Positions 1 to 8,588 of a stretch of 64,000 bases of DNA are shown piece after piece. Position numbers and translations under genes: made by a program. The stretch spans positions 1 through 64,000 of the forward strand of contig DCCG01000014.1 of assembly GCA_002314145.1 (NCBI GenBank). The letters are read 5' to 3'. Source of the stretch: Thalassolituus sp. UBA1087. GTDB lineage: Bacteria; Pseudomonadota; Gammaproteobacteria; Pseudomonadales; Oceanobacteraceae. A model generated the notes under the pieces. It worked only from the letters and a program-made list of their open reading frames with translations, was not told where the DNA came from and made no database searches. Every line of letters begins with the position of its first letter. Position 1 is the stretch's first letter.

Positions 1-218
1 GATGCCCGGCGAGCGGACAGCGACAGGGATGTCGCACGGGCGCGTGGCCAGGAAAAATCAAGAGAATGAGGATGACGCTCCAGAAAGCGAAAAGCTGGGG
101 GCGGCCCTGCCGGCCAGGGCGGTCCGACGTATCGGATAAGTTCCCCTGGGAGGCATCAGGCTCTGCGGATTTAAAAGTTGTTTTTAGAAAGCGGAGTACT
201 ATCAAACTGTGGGACAGT
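1..218. other. Window edge, unassigned sequence
   Basis: No gene is recognised here. A plus-strand frame open from base 2 ends in TAA at 137-139 and encodes a polar, charged stretch ending LPARAVRRIG; it could be the C-terminus of a gene cut by the window edge, but codon pattern and similarity give no support. The remainder up to the hairpin at 219 could equally be the tail of an untranslated transcript. Confidence 0.3.
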
Positions 219-243
219 AGCCGGACGCATGTCCGGCTTTTTT
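219..243 (+). terminator. Intrinsic terminator at the slmA 3' side
   Basis: A perfect 8-bp stem AGCCGGAC/GTCCGGCT closes a 4-nt loop and is followed by a run of T residues on the plus strand. It would end a plus-strand transcript entering from outside the window and lies just beyond the minus-strand slmA stop codon. Confidence 0.75.
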
Positions 244-253
244 ACGCGTAAAA

Positions 254-871
254 TCAGGCCAGCGACGTCAGGTTTTTCTCACGCAGCAGCGTGCTTTGCA
301 GCATTGTCCATTGCTCATCCCAGTAACGGGTCGGCAGCAGTTCGAACTCGCTGCGCACATACTGACGTATGCGGCCTTCCAGTACCGCGGTAAGCAGATT
401 GGCTTCTGCACTGGCGGTCTGTTGCGGGACTTTGCCTTCGCGCATTTCGGCTTCGCGCAGGATTTTCTTCAGTTCTACTTCCACGCGCTCAAAAAACTGC
501 TGGATACGCTGACGCAGTCGCTCAGTTTCACCGGACAGTGCATCGCCGGACAACAGGCGGCACATGCCAGGATTTTTTTCGGCAAAGGTCAGCACCAGTG
601 TCAGGGTTTTTTCGCAGCGCTCGGTGGCGGATTCAAAATCCTGCAGAATACGGTTCACACGGGAAAATACCGTGTCTTCGATAAAGCTGATCAGGCCTTC
701 GAACATTTTCGCTTTGGATGGAAAATGACGGTAAAGCGCTGCTTCGGAAACGCCCACCGCTTTGGCCAGGCTGGCGGTGGTAATGCGTGCCCCCGGATTG
801 GTTTCCAGCATATGGACCAGTGCCTGCAGAATCTGATCCCGGCGTGAGATGTTCTCGTTCTGTTCGCTCAT
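254..871 (-). CDS. slmA: Nucleoid occlusion factor SlmA
   Basis: TetR-family DNA-binding protein of 205 residues, the usual SlmA length. The helix-turn-helix is at about residues 31-53 (ending EAALYRHFPSK), followed by the helical dimerisation domain. Known role of the family: SlmA binds chromosomal sites and blocks FtsZ ring assembly over unsegregated DNA, acting in the cytoplasm at the nucleoid. The gene starts 11 bp after the argB stop codon, so it is probably the last gene of the coaBC-dut-algC-argB-slmA run. No palindromic SlmA-binding site was noticed in the window. Confidence 0.93.
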   Translation of the reverse strand: MSEQNENISRRDQILQALVHMLETNPGARITTASLAKAVGVSEAALYRHFPSKAKMFEGLISFIEDTVFSRVNRILQDFESATERCEKTLTLVLTFAEKNPGMCRLLSGDALSGETERLRQRIQQFFERVEVELKKILREAEMREGKVPQQTASAEANLLTAVLEGRIRQYVRSEFELLPTRYWDEQWTMLQSTLLREKNLTSLA

Positions 872-882
872 GGTCTCTCCGC

Positions 883-1785
883 TCAGTTGCGACGGTTAGT
901 GATCAGGGTACCTACACCTTCATCGGTGAAGAGTTCCAGCAGAGTGGAATGGCCAACCCGGCCGTCGATAATATGCGCACTGACCACACCGGAATGAACC
1001 GCATCCAGAGCACACTGAATTTTCGGCAGCATGCCGCCGTAGATGGTGCCGTCGGCAATCAGTTCGTCCACCTGTTTGGTGGTCAGGCCGGTCAGCACTT
1101 CGCCTTCTTTGTCCATCAGTCCCGGAATATTGGTCAGCAGAATAAGTTTTTCGGCCTGCAGCACTTCAGCGACTTTACCGGCGACCAGGTCGGCGTTGAT
1201 GTTGTAAGAGGCGCCATCGTCGCCCACACCAATGGGCGCAATCACCGGGATAAAATCACTGTTGGTGAGCATATCCAGCACCTGGGTATTGATGCGGGAT
1301 ACTTCGCCGACATGACCGATATCGATGATCTCCGGTTTTTCCAGCTCCGGTGATTTTTTCGTGACGTGCAGTTTGCGGGCGTGCAGCAGCTGACCGTCTT
1401 TGCCGGTGAGACCAATGGCCTTGCCGCCGTTCTGGTTAATCAGGTTCACAATGTCTTTGTTGACCAGACCACCCAGTACCATTTCCACGACATCCATGGT
1501 CTCGCTGGTGGTGACGCGCATGCCGTTAATAAAACGGCTCTCGATGTTCAGTTTTTCCAGCAGTTCGCCGATCTGAGGGCCGCCGCCATGCACCACAATC
1601 GGGTTAATTCCCACCAGCTTCAGCATCACCATGTCGCGCGCGAAGCTGTTTTTCAGTTCCTCATCAATCATGGCGTTGCCACCGTATTTCACGACAATGG
1701 TTTTGCCGACAAAACGCTGCAGATATGGCAGGGCTTCACTGAGAACCTGAGTGGCATTAATGGCGCGGTCACGCGTCAGTGGCAT
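883..1785 (-). CDS. argB: Acetylglutamate kinase
   Basis: ArgB phosphorylates N-acetyl-L-glutamate with ATP, the second step of the acetylated arginine pathway, in the cytoplasm. The 300-residue length fits the amino-acid kinase family of pseudomonads. The N-terminal VKYGGNAM phosphate-binding segment (about residue 33) and the later VVHGGGPQIG loop are intact, and INADLVAGKVAEVL precedes the ATP-binding end. The N-terminal helix before the VKYGG strand is typical of the hexameric, arginine-inhibited enzymes, so feedback inhibition by arginine is likely (inference). The neighbours algC and slmA are in the same order as in related bacteria. Confidence 0.96.
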   Translation of the reverse strand: MPLTRDRAINATQVLSEALPYLQRFVGKTIVVKYGGNAMIDEELKNSFARDMVMLKLVGINPIVVHGGGPQIGELLEKLNIESRFINGMRVTTSETMDVVEMVLGGLVNKDIVNLINQNGGKAIGLTGKDGQLLHARKLHVTKKSPELEKPEIIDIGHVGEVSRINTQVLDMLTNSDFIPVIAPIGVGDDGASYNINADLVAGKVAEVLQAEKLILLTNIPGLMDKEGEVLTGLTTKQVDELIADGTIYGGMLPKIQCALDAVHSGVVSAHIIDGRVGHSTLLELFTDEGVGTLITNRRN

Positions 1786-1881
1786 GGGCTGGCTCCTTGC
1801 AGGGCAGGATTAAATACGGGGTGGTGAGGTGGTCACCGGCCCCGCATTATAGCGTGACCGGTGGTGTGCCTGCTATCCCGA

Positions 1882-4362
1882 TCAGAACGGAACCTTGAGT
1901 TCCGGCGCGTGACGGGTAAGTGCCTGCTTCATGCGTTGCTGCATGCTGGCGATGGTCTGCTCGCTGTCACCGGCGAAGCGCAGCGTCAGGCTCGGGGTGG
2001 TGTTGGACGGACGTATCAGCCCCCAGCCGGTGCTGAATTCAATGCGCAGGCCGTCGGTGGTAAACAGGCGGGCGCCGCGGGTCAGTTCTTCGTCTGTGGT
2101 CAGCGCTTCGATAATGGCGAATTTGCGCGCTTCATCGGTTTCGATGGTCAGTTCCGGTGTACTGACGTCTTCCGGTAAGGCGGCAAATACGTCGCTCACA
2201 GGCTCATCCCGCAGGCTGAGGATTTCCAGTACCCGGGCGGCGGTATAAAGGCCATCGTCGAAACCATACCAGCGCTCGGCAATGTAGATATGACCACTGA
2301 ACTCCCCACCGACCACGGCTTTGGTTTCCGCCATTTTACGCTTCATCAGTGAATGGCCGGTGGCGGTCATGGTCGGGCGGCCACCGTGGCGGCTGATAAA
2401 CCCGGTCAGGTGGCGGGAAGATTTCACATCAAAGATGACATCGCGCCCGGGATTACGCGGCAGAATATCCTGCACCAGCAACATCAGCAGGCGGTCCGGC
2501 CAGATAATTTTGCCGGTGTTGTCGACCAGCATGACGCGGTCGCCATCGCCGTCGAATGCCAGCCCCAGGTCGGCCCCTGTGGCTTTGATTCTGTCCTGCA
2601 AGTCGGTCAGATTTTCCGGCCGGCCCGGGTCCGGATGATGATTAGGGAAACTGCCATCAACATCACAGAACAGATAGTCGGCTTCGATATTAAGATCATT
2701 GATAAGGCGCTGTGCTAATGGTCCGGCAATGCCGTTGCCGGCATCCACCACGATTTTCAGATCCCGGCCGATCTGGATATCACCTTCAATGCGCTCCAGA
2801 TAGGCGGTATCCAGCTGCCGCTGTTCCACACTGCCCTGGCCGCGGGGAAGGTCATTACGCCGGATTTTATGATACAGAGCCATTAATTCATCACCGGCCA
2901 GAGGCTGATGATCAATCACAATCTTAAGGCCGTTGTATGCAGACGGATTATGGCTGCCGGTGATCACCACCCCGGCGCTGGCATCGGTTTCGTGGGTGGC
3001 AAAATACATCAGCCCGGTCGGCTGCGCCCCCAGACGGAGGACAGTACAGCCGGATTCAACCAGCCCTTTGCAGGTGGCTTCCGCCAGTGATGGACTGGAA
3101 TGACGGCCATCCCAGGCAAGGCATATTTTTTTACTGCCCCGGGCCTGCACTTCGGCGCCCAGTGCGCGGCCGATCCAGTATACTGTGTCCTCGGTCAGAT
3201 CTTCTCCGACGATACCGCGGATATCGTAGGCGCGGAATATATGCGGCGCGATCTCTGTGACCTCTTCGCTGACTTCTTCCACCATCATGCCGGAACCCAG
3301 TGATGACGGAGTGGCTGCCTGGGTACGCGGTTTACGCTGTGGCTGCTGCAGCGGAATATCCATACGCTGACGGGTCTGCGGCTGTGCCCCTTCGCTGCCT
3401 GCCGGGCGCATAGTGGCAAACAGATGACGCATGGCGTCTGCCAGTTCATAAAAGACCCGCAGGGTAAATTTAGGCGGGGAATCTTCTCCGCTGCGGCTCA
3501 GGGAGCGGACGTAGGTCAGCAGTTTCAGCTGATTCTGCAGGATGGCGCGTTTCTGCAGTGCCAGCATCACAAACAGACCGAACAGGGTGGCCGCCAGCGC
3601 TACCAGCCAGGGGGTAATCAGCGGCAGTAATTCCAGCTGCGGACGTTTGTCTGACGGGATATAGGTCAGGTACCAGTAATCATTGATCGGGTAGGTGACC
3701 ATGGTACCGCGGCTTTCCGGTTCATTACCGGCGCGGAAAATTTCCAGCCCGTGTTCGCGGTCGTCATCAACAAACTGGCTGACCACGACCTGACCCAGGG
3801 TATCGGTGGCGCCGGACTGGAACTGGCTCAGCCATTGCGGGCCGTACTCGGCCAGCAGCACACCCACAATGCGTTTCTCGGCATTACGGACCGGGGACGC
3901 CCAGTAGAAGGCTGTCTTACCGTCACGGGTGACGGCTTCAAAGCGCATGGCTGCACCATTCAGCGTACGGCTGACCAGTTGCTGAACGGCATACCCATGA
4001 CTGCGCTGCATTCCCATGGCGTTACGGCGTTTGATCAGCGACAGCGATGTGGCGCCGGGCATAAACTGGCGCAGAGTCGCTTTCCATTGGCTGTTGCCAT
4101 TCTCCAGCGCATCCAGTGTCTGCGGGTGATTACTGGCGGCCAGCTGCAGGCGGATGGTGTCCTGCAGGCGCAGGCTGAGGGAGTGCGCCATCTGTTCCGC
4201 CATGGCATTGGCGAACACTTTGTCCACATCCGATTGGGTGAAGAGGTTAACCTGAATGCTCTGAACAGCCATGCCGGCGGTGATAAAAAGCAAAGCCAGC
4301 CAGATGGATATCCGGCTGTAATAGACAACGGTTCGTGCCGGCTTTTTGCCGTGACTGCTCAT
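1882..4362 (-). CDS. algC: Phosphomannomutase/phosphoglucomutase with membrane-anchored sensor-like N-terminus
   Basis: AlgC interconverts mannose 6-/1-phosphate and glucose 6-/1-phosphate for alginate, LPS and rhamnolipid sugars. At 826 residues it is almost twice the length of the soluble enzyme. The C-terminal half carries the complete alpha-D-phosphohexomutase: AYDIRGIVGE entry, the phosphoserine loop TGSHNPS with Ser near residue 470, the metal loop DGDGDR near 605, GGEFSGH, and the phosphate-binding RPSNTTP near the end. The N-terminal part has a transmembrane helix at about 15-37, an extracytoplasmic region, and a second helix at about 247-270, followed by a low-complexity Gln/Pro-rich linker. 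Pseudomonas aeruginosa has the same long form. A sensory role for the extra part is inference. Confidence 0.94.
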   Translation of the reverse strand: MSSHGKKPARTVVYYSRISIWLALLFITAGMAVQSIQVNLFTQSDVDKVFANAMAEQMAHSLSLRLQDTIRLQLAASNHPQTLDALENGNSQWKATLRQFMPGATSLSLIKRRNAMGMQRSHGYAVQQLVSRTLNGAAMRFEAVTRDGKTAFYWASPVRNAEKRIVGVLLAEYGPQWLSQFQSGATDTLGQVVVSQFVDDDREHGLEIFRAGNEPESRGTMVTYPINDYWYLTYIPSDKRPQLELLPLITPWLVALAATLFGLFVMLALQKRAILQNQLKLLTYVRSLSRSGEDSPPKFTLRVFYELADAMRHLFATMRPAGSEGAQPQTRQRMDIPLQQPQRKPRTQAATPSSLGSGMMVEEVSEEVTEIAPHIFRAYDIRGIVGEDLTEDTVYWIGRALGAEVQARGSKKICLAWDGRHSSPSLAEATCKGLVESGCTVLRLGAQPTGLMYFATHETDASAGVVITGSHNPSAYNGLKIVIDHQPLAGDELMALYHKIRRNDLPRGQGSVEQRQLDTAYLERIEGDIQIGRDLKIVVDAGNGIAGPLAQRLINDLNIEADYLFCDVDGSFPNHHPDPGRPENLTDLQDRIKATGADLGLAFDGDGDRVMLVDNTGKIIWPDRLLMLLVQDILPRNPGRDVIFDVKSSRHLTGFISRHGGRPTMTATGHSLMKRKMAETKAVVGGEFSGHIYIAERWYGFDDGLYTAARVLEILSLRDEPVSDVFAALPEDVSTPELTIETDEARKFAIIEALTTDEELTRGARLFTTDGLRIEFSTGWGLIRPSNTTPSLTLRFAGDSEQTIASMQQRMKQALTRHAPELKVPF

Positions 4363-4403
4363 GCTGATTCCTTTCCGGTTTTATTGTTTGGCAGAGAGGC
4401 TGC

Positions 4404-4865
4404 TCAGACAGTGCCGGTATGGCCAAAGCCCCCGCTGCCGCGCTCTGTGCTGTCAAATTCGTTGACCAGTTCGAACTCTGCCTGCACCACAGGCACCAGA
4501 ACCAGCTGGGCGATGCGCTCGCCGACTTCAATGGTAAATGGGCTGCTGCCACGGTTCCAGCAGCTGACCATGAGTTGGCCCTGATAGTCGGAATCGATCA
4601 GGCCAACCAGATTACCCAGCACGATGCCATGTTTATGACCAAGACCGGAACGCGGCAGAATCATTGCCGCCAGGCCCGGGTCTTCGATATAAATCGCCAT
4701 GCCCGTCGGTATCAGCTGGGTTTCACCCGGGTGCAGGGTAAGCGGAGCATCGAGGCACGCACGCAGATCCAGGCCGGCCGATCCCGTCGTGGCGTATTCC
4801 GGCAGCGGGATGCTGTTTCCGAGACGTTCGTCCAGTAATTTTACCTGTAATGTCTGCATGGTCAT
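4404..4865 (-). CDS. dut: Deoxyuridine 5'-triphosphate nucleotidohydrolase
   Basis: Trimeric dUTPase that hydrolyses dUTP to dUMP and pyrophosphate, keeping uracil out of DNA and feeding dTMP synthesis. The 153-residue protein holds all the family motifs: the PRSGLG motif, the GLIDSDYQGQL motif with the uracil-discriminating region, the RIAQL motif, and the C-terminal flexible arm RGSGGFGHTG that closes over the nucleotide. Its ATG overlaps the coaBC stop codon by 4 bases (ATGA), so the two are translationally coupled. Confidence 0.97.
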   Translation of the reverse strand: MTMQTLQVKLLDERLGNSIPLPEYATTGSAGLDLRACLDAPLTLHPGETQLIPTGMAIYIEDPGLAAMILPRSGLGHKHGIVLGNLVGLIDSDYQGQLMVSCWNRGSSPFTIEVGERIAQLVLVPVVQAEFELVNEFDSTERGSGGFGHTGTV

Positions 4866-6127
4866 TCTTTTTCCTGAGTTTGTGTGACAACTTTGTCGGC
4901 TTGTTTGGCCGCGAACTGGTGAGCGATCAGTTCAATAAGATCCATGGCCAGACTGCTCTTGCTGCGCGGATCAAAAGACTGCTGGTTTTCGCTCCAGAAA
5001 ACGGTGACGGCATTTTCGTCACTGTTGAAACCGATATCGCTGCGTGACACATCATTGGCCACAATCATGTCCAGATTCTTGCTCACCAGCTTCTGGCGGG
5101 CATAGGTATCGATATCCTGGGTTTCAGCAGCAAATCCCACGGTGAACGGGCGCTGCTCATGATTGGCAACGGTGGACACGATATCCGGGTTCTTGATCAG
5201 GGTGAGCTCCATGGTTTCGGAAGATTTCTTTATCTTCTCGCCCTGCGGCGCCAGCGGCCGATAATCGGCAACGGCGGCTGAGGCGATAAAAATATCGCAG
5301 TCAGACAGCTGCGCCAGGGATGAATCCAGCATCTCGCGCGCGCTGACCGCCGGCACAACGGTGACTTTATCCGGGGCGGGCAGATTAACCGGGCCACTGA
5401 TCAGGGTTACCCGGGCACCGGCATCGCGGGCCGCGACTGCCAGCGCGTAGCCCATTTTTCCGGAGCTGTGATTGGAGATATAACGTACCGGGTCGATGGC
5501 TTCGCGGGTAGGACCGGCGGTAATGACCACGTGACGGCCACTCAGTAATCCGGTTTCAAACAGATCGGCGGCCATCCCGGCGATGGTCTCAGGTTCCAGC
5601 ATGCGCCCGGGACCGATATCACCGCAGGCCTGGGAGCCTTCAGCCGGACCAAAGATATACAGTTTGCTGCCTTTCAGATCGATCAGGTGGCCAACGTTGG
5701 CCTGAGTCACCGGATCACGCCACATGGCCTGATTCATGGCCGGCGCCAGAGCCAGCGGTGCCTCACTGGCCAGGCAGATCGTGGTCAGCAGATCGTCGCC
5801 CATACCATTGGTCAGGCGGGCGATAAAATTTGCTGACGCCGGTGTTACCAGAATCAGGTCGGCCCAGCGCGCCAGTTCAATATGGCCCATGCCGGCTTCT
5901 GCGGCCGAATCCAGCAGTTCATGATGAACCGGATTGCCGGACAGCGCCTGTAAGGTCAGAGGGGTAATAAACTCCATGGCACCGACGGTCATAACAACAC
6001 GGACGTCGGCGTCTGCTTTTTTCAGAATACGTACCAGTTCGGCGGCTTTATAGGCCGCTATGCCTCCGGTGATGCCTAATAGAATGCGCTTGTTGGCGAG
6101 TTGTTGCATAGTCGTCATCTGGCTCAA
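4862..6127 (-). CDS. coaBC: Bifunctional phosphopantothenoylcysteine decarboxylase / phosphopantothenate-cysteine ligase
   Basis: Two-domain enzyme of coenzyme A synthesis, 421 residues. The N-terminal flavoprotein CoaC half has the FMN-binding start ILLGITGGIAAYKAAEL, the segment TPASANFIARLTNGMGDDLL, and the APAMN(Q)AMW region of the decarboxylase. The C-terminal CoaB half begins near residue 190 with VVITAGPTREAIDPVRYISNHSSGKMG and has ASAAVADYRP plus the downstream KIKK lysine segment for CTP-dependent ligation. It faces radC across about 95 bp, the usual arrangement in gammaproteobacteria, and heads the minus-strand run to slmA. The start at 6127 is five codons before MQQLANKR; the exact start is uncertain by a few codons. 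Confidence 0.96.
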   Translation of the reverse strand: MSQMTTMQQLANKRILLGITGGIAAYKAAELVRILKKADADVRVVMTVGAMEFITPLTLQALSGNPVHHELLDSAAEAGMGHIELARWADLILVTPASANFIARLTNGMGDDLLTTICLASEAPLALAPAMNQAMWRDPVTQANVGHLIDLKGSKLYIFGPAEGSQACGDIGPGRMLEPETIAGMAADLFETGLLSGRHVVITAGPTREAIDPVRYISNHSSGKMGYALAVAARDAGARVTLISGPVNLPAPDKVTVVPAVSAREMLDSSLAQLSDCDIFIASAAVADYRPLAPQGEKIKKSSETMELTLIKNPDIVSTVANHEQRPFTVGFAAETQDIDTYARQKLVSKNLDMIVANDVSRSDIGFNSDENAVTVFWSENQQSFDPRSKSSLAMDLIELIAHQFAAKQADKVVTQTQEKE

Positions 6128-6222
6128 TAGAATGCTTCGAGTATAAAGGGAAGTTCATCAGAGTGCAGTAGCAGGAACGCATCAGGAGATGCTGGCGCTG
6201 CCGTACCAACAGGGAGGTTACT

Positions 6223-6897
6223 ATGGCGATTTGTGACTGGCCGGCACAGGAGCGGCCGCGGGAAAAATTACTCACTCAGGGGGCGCAGGTTCTGTCCGAT
6301 GCGGAGTTGCTGGCGATCTTCCTGCGTACCGGGGTAAAAGGCAAAAGTGCCGTCGATCTGGCGCGCGAACTGCTGACGGATTTTGGTGGCCTGCGGGCAT
6401 TGCTGACCGCTGACCAGAAGCGCTTCTGTCAGCCGCTGGGACTCGGCAGCGCCAAGTTCGCACTGTTGCAGGCGGTGCTGGAAATGGCCCGCCGTCATCT
6501 GGCCGAAGAGCTGCAGCACGGTGACGCCCTGACCAGCCCGGATCTGACCCGGCAATATCTGATTGCCCAGCTGCGTGATCTGCGGCATGAAGTCTTTGCC
6601 TGTCTGTTTCTTGATAACCAGCACCGCGTGCTGACCTTTCAGGAGTTGTTCCGCGGCACCATTGACGGGGCGGCGGTCTATCCCCGGGAAGTGGTAAAAC
6701 AGGCGCTGGAAACCGGTGCCGCGGCGGTGATTCTGGCGCATAATCATCCCTCCGGCATTGCCGAGCCCAGTCAGTCAGACCGGGCGATTACTGAGCGTCT
6801 GCAGCAGGCGCTGGCGCTGGTGGATATCCGGGTGCTGGACCATCTGGTGGTGGGGGATGGCTATGCCGTGTCCTTCGCGGAACGGGGCTGGCTATAA
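6223..6897 (+). CDS. radC: RadC family JAB/MPN protein
   Basis: RadC-family protein of 224 residues, the common length. The N-terminal helix-hairpin-helix-like segment is followed by the JAMM-type metal site HNHPSG(x)AEPSQSD from residue 173, with an upstream glutamate in FQELFRGTID. The biochemical role is unsettled: the old link to recombination repair is disputed, and the fold suggests a metal-dependent hydrolase. A GGGAGG ribosome-binding site lies just before ATG 6223. It is divergent from coaBC and precedes the ribosomal protein genes, as in E. coli. Confidence 0.93.
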   Translation: MAICDWPAQERPREKLLTQGAQVLSDAELLAIFLRTGVKGKSAVDLARELLTDFGGLRALLTADQKRFCQPLGLGSAKFALLQAVLEMARRHLAEELQHGDALTSPDLTRQYLIAQLRDLRHEVFACLFLDNQHRVLTFQELFRGTIDGAAVYPREVVKQALETGAAAVILAHNHPSGIAEPSQSDRAITERLQQALALVDIRVLDHLVVGDGYAVSFAERGWL

Positions 6898-6990
6898 GAC
6901 CGGATTTAAAGCCGGATTCTGAGTATACGGGCATACGCTTGTATAATTCCTCCGCCTGCCCTGTCATTCGTATAAAAAACATCCTTTTGC

Positions 6991-7019
6991 TTGCGACTGA
7001 CCTGGGGTTTTGGTATAAA
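6991..7019 (+). promoter_or_regulatory. Sigma-70 promoter for rpmB-rpmG
   Basis: TTGCGA (6991-6996) and TATAAA (7014-7019) are separated by exactly 17 bp and lie about 115 bp before the rpmB start. A second TATAAT-like hexamer at 6942-6947 could be another start. The long leader between promoter and rpmB holds no recognised structure. Confidence 0.6.
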
Positions 7020-7135
7020 GCGCAGCTCATTTCAGCCAGGGTCGTCCAAGGTCATCCGCAATACGGTGACTAACGCCCACGGTTGGTAACGAATTTACAG
7101 ATTTCGATACAGTTAAGAATCGGGGCGAAGATCAA

Positions 7136-7372
7136 ATGTCTAAGGTTTGCCAAGTTACAGGCAAAGGTCCTGTAGTCGGGAACAACGTTTCCCACTCCAA
7201 CATCAAAACCAAGCGCCGCTTCCTGCCTAACCTGCAATATCACCGCTTTTGGGTAGAAAGCGAAAAACGTTTCGTACGTCTGCGTGTTTCCACTAAAGGT
7301 ATGCGTATCATCGATAAGAAAGGTATCGATGCTGTGCTGACTCAGATCCGCGCACGCGGCGAAAAAGTTTAA
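7136..7372 (+). CDS. rpmB: 50S ribosomal protein L28
   Basis: Small basic large-subunit protein of 78 residues with the family start MSKVCQVTGKGPVVGNNVSHSN and the following KRRFLPNLQ segment. There is a single cysteine, so this is not a zinc-ribbon paralogue. rpmG follows after 11 bp, an invariant pairing in proteobacteria. Confidence 0.97.
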   Translation: MSKVCQVTGKGPVVGNNVSHSNIKTKRRFLPNLQYHRFWVESEKRFVRLRVSTKGMRIIDKKGIDAVLTQIRARGEKV

Positions 7373-7383
7373 GGAGCATTCTT

Positions 7384-7542
7384 ATGCCACGCGATAAGAT
7401 TCGTCTGGTTTCAAGTGCCGGTACCGGTCACTTCTACACCACAGACAAAAACAAGCGCACCATGCCTGAGAAGTTCGAGATCAAAAAATTTGATCCCGTT
7501 GTTCGCAAGCACGTGATGTATAAAGAAGCGAAAATTAAGTAA
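7384..7542 (+). CDS. rpmG: 50S ribosomal protein L33
   Basis: A 52-residue basic protein starting MPRDKIRLVSSAGTGHFY and ending MYKEAKIK, matching L33 in length and sequence. It lacks the two CxxC pairs of zinc-binding L33 paralogues, so it is the zinc-independent form. The ATG is preceded by AAGGAG at 7371-7376, overlapping the rpmB stop region. A strong terminator follows 20 bp after the stop. Confidence 0.95.
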   Translation: MPRDKIRLVSSAGTGHFYTTDKNKRTMPEKFEIKKFDPVVRKHVMYKEAKIK

Positions 7543-7561
7543 GCTTCTTTTGCTTGAAAAG

Positions 7562-7585
7562 AACCCGGCTGAGCCGGGTTTTTTT
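7562..7585 (+). terminator. rpmB-rpmG terminator
   Basis: The stem AACCCGGC/GCCGGGTT with a 3-nt loop is followed directly by a T run. It ends the ribosomal protein operon before mutM. Confidence 0.9.
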
Positions 7586-7656
7586 ATGTCCGGCATCAGC
7601 ATCCGCACACAGATCAGGCATAATAACGCCTGACCCGCTACCATCCTTTTCCTGTT

Positions 7657-8466
7657 ATGCCTGAATTACCTGAAGTAGAAACCACCAAACGTGGTATTGA
7701 ACCCTGGCTGAAACATCAGACGATTACGAAAATCATTGTGCGCCAGCCCAGGCTGCGCTGGCCGGTGTCTGATGATATTGCGCAGCTGCAGGGGGAAGAG
7801 ATACTCAGCCTCAGCCGGCGGGCCAAATACATTCTGATCAACACCGCCAAAGGGACGGCCATCTGGCATCTGGGGATGTCGGGGTCGCTGCGCCTGGTGG
7901 AGCCGGCGGAAGATCCCGGCGTTCATGATCATATCGACTGGCAACTGAGTAACGGCAAAGTGCTGCGTTATCACGATCCGCGCCGCTTCGGTGCTCTGTT
8001 ATGGCTGCCGCAGGGCGAAGACAGCGTGCATCTCAGTCATCTCGGCCCTGAACCACTGGCGGATGATTTTTCAACGGACTACCTGTATCAGCGCTCACGC
8101 GGTAAAAAACAACCGGTTAAAACCTTCATTATGGATGGCAAAGTGGTAGTGGGCGTCGGCAATATCTATGCTAATGAAAGCCTGTTCAAAGCCGGTATCC
8201 GCCCGCAGACGCCGGCCGGTAAAATCAGCAGAGCCAGATATGAACGACTGGTGGCGGAGATTAAACAGGTGCTGGCGGCCGCCATTGAGCAGGGTGGAAC
8301 CACGCTGCGGGACTTTGTCGGTGGTGACGGTAAGCCCGGCTATTTCGCTCAGCAGCTGTTCGTTTATGGCCGCGGCGGGCAATTGTGCAAAGTCTGTGAC
8401 AGCCTGCTGAAAGAAATACGTCAGGGGCAGCGGACCACGGTGTACTGCCCCAAATGTCAGCGCTGA
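7657..8466 (+). CDS. mutM: Formamidopyrimidine-DNA glycosylase
   Basis: Bifunctional base-excision repair glycosylase/lyase that removes 8-oxoguanine and formamidopyrimidines. The 269-residue protein begins with PELPEVE directly after Met, leaving the catalytic Pro N-terminus and Glu2 in place. Other signatures are the helix-two-turn-helix segment with VGVGNIYANE and the C-terminal zinc finger CxxC-x16-CxxC at the last 26 residues. It lies between rpmG and an outer-membrane protein gene. Confidence 0.96.
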   Translation: MPELPEVETTKRGIEPWLKHQTITKIIVRQPRLRWPVSDDIAQLQGEEILSLSRRAKYILINTAKGTAIWHLGMSGSLRLVEPAEDPGVHDHIDWQLSNGKVLRYHDPRRFGALLWLPQGEDSVHLSHLGPEPLADDFSTDYLYQRSRGKKQPVKTFIMDGKVVVGVGNIYANESLFKAGIRPQTPAGKISRARYERLVAEIKQVLAAAIEQGGTTLRDFVGGDGKPGYFAQQLFVYGRGGQLCKVCDSLLKEIRQGQRTTVYCPKCQR

Positions 8467-8588
8467 AATAAAAAGCGCCGCTTTTCACCCCCCGGGCGAG
8501 ACCCAGCTCACACCCCGTGGTCGTGACGGGGCCTGCAGGGGCTGATATAGTCGGCTTAATCGCACTTGCATCGGAAAGAGGAAGAACA

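Noticed and set aside
1..139. C-terminus of a plus-strand gene or a stable RNA at the window edge
   Set aside because: The open frame has no recognisable protein features, and comparison from memory with RNase P RNA, tmRNA and 6S RNA gave no match.
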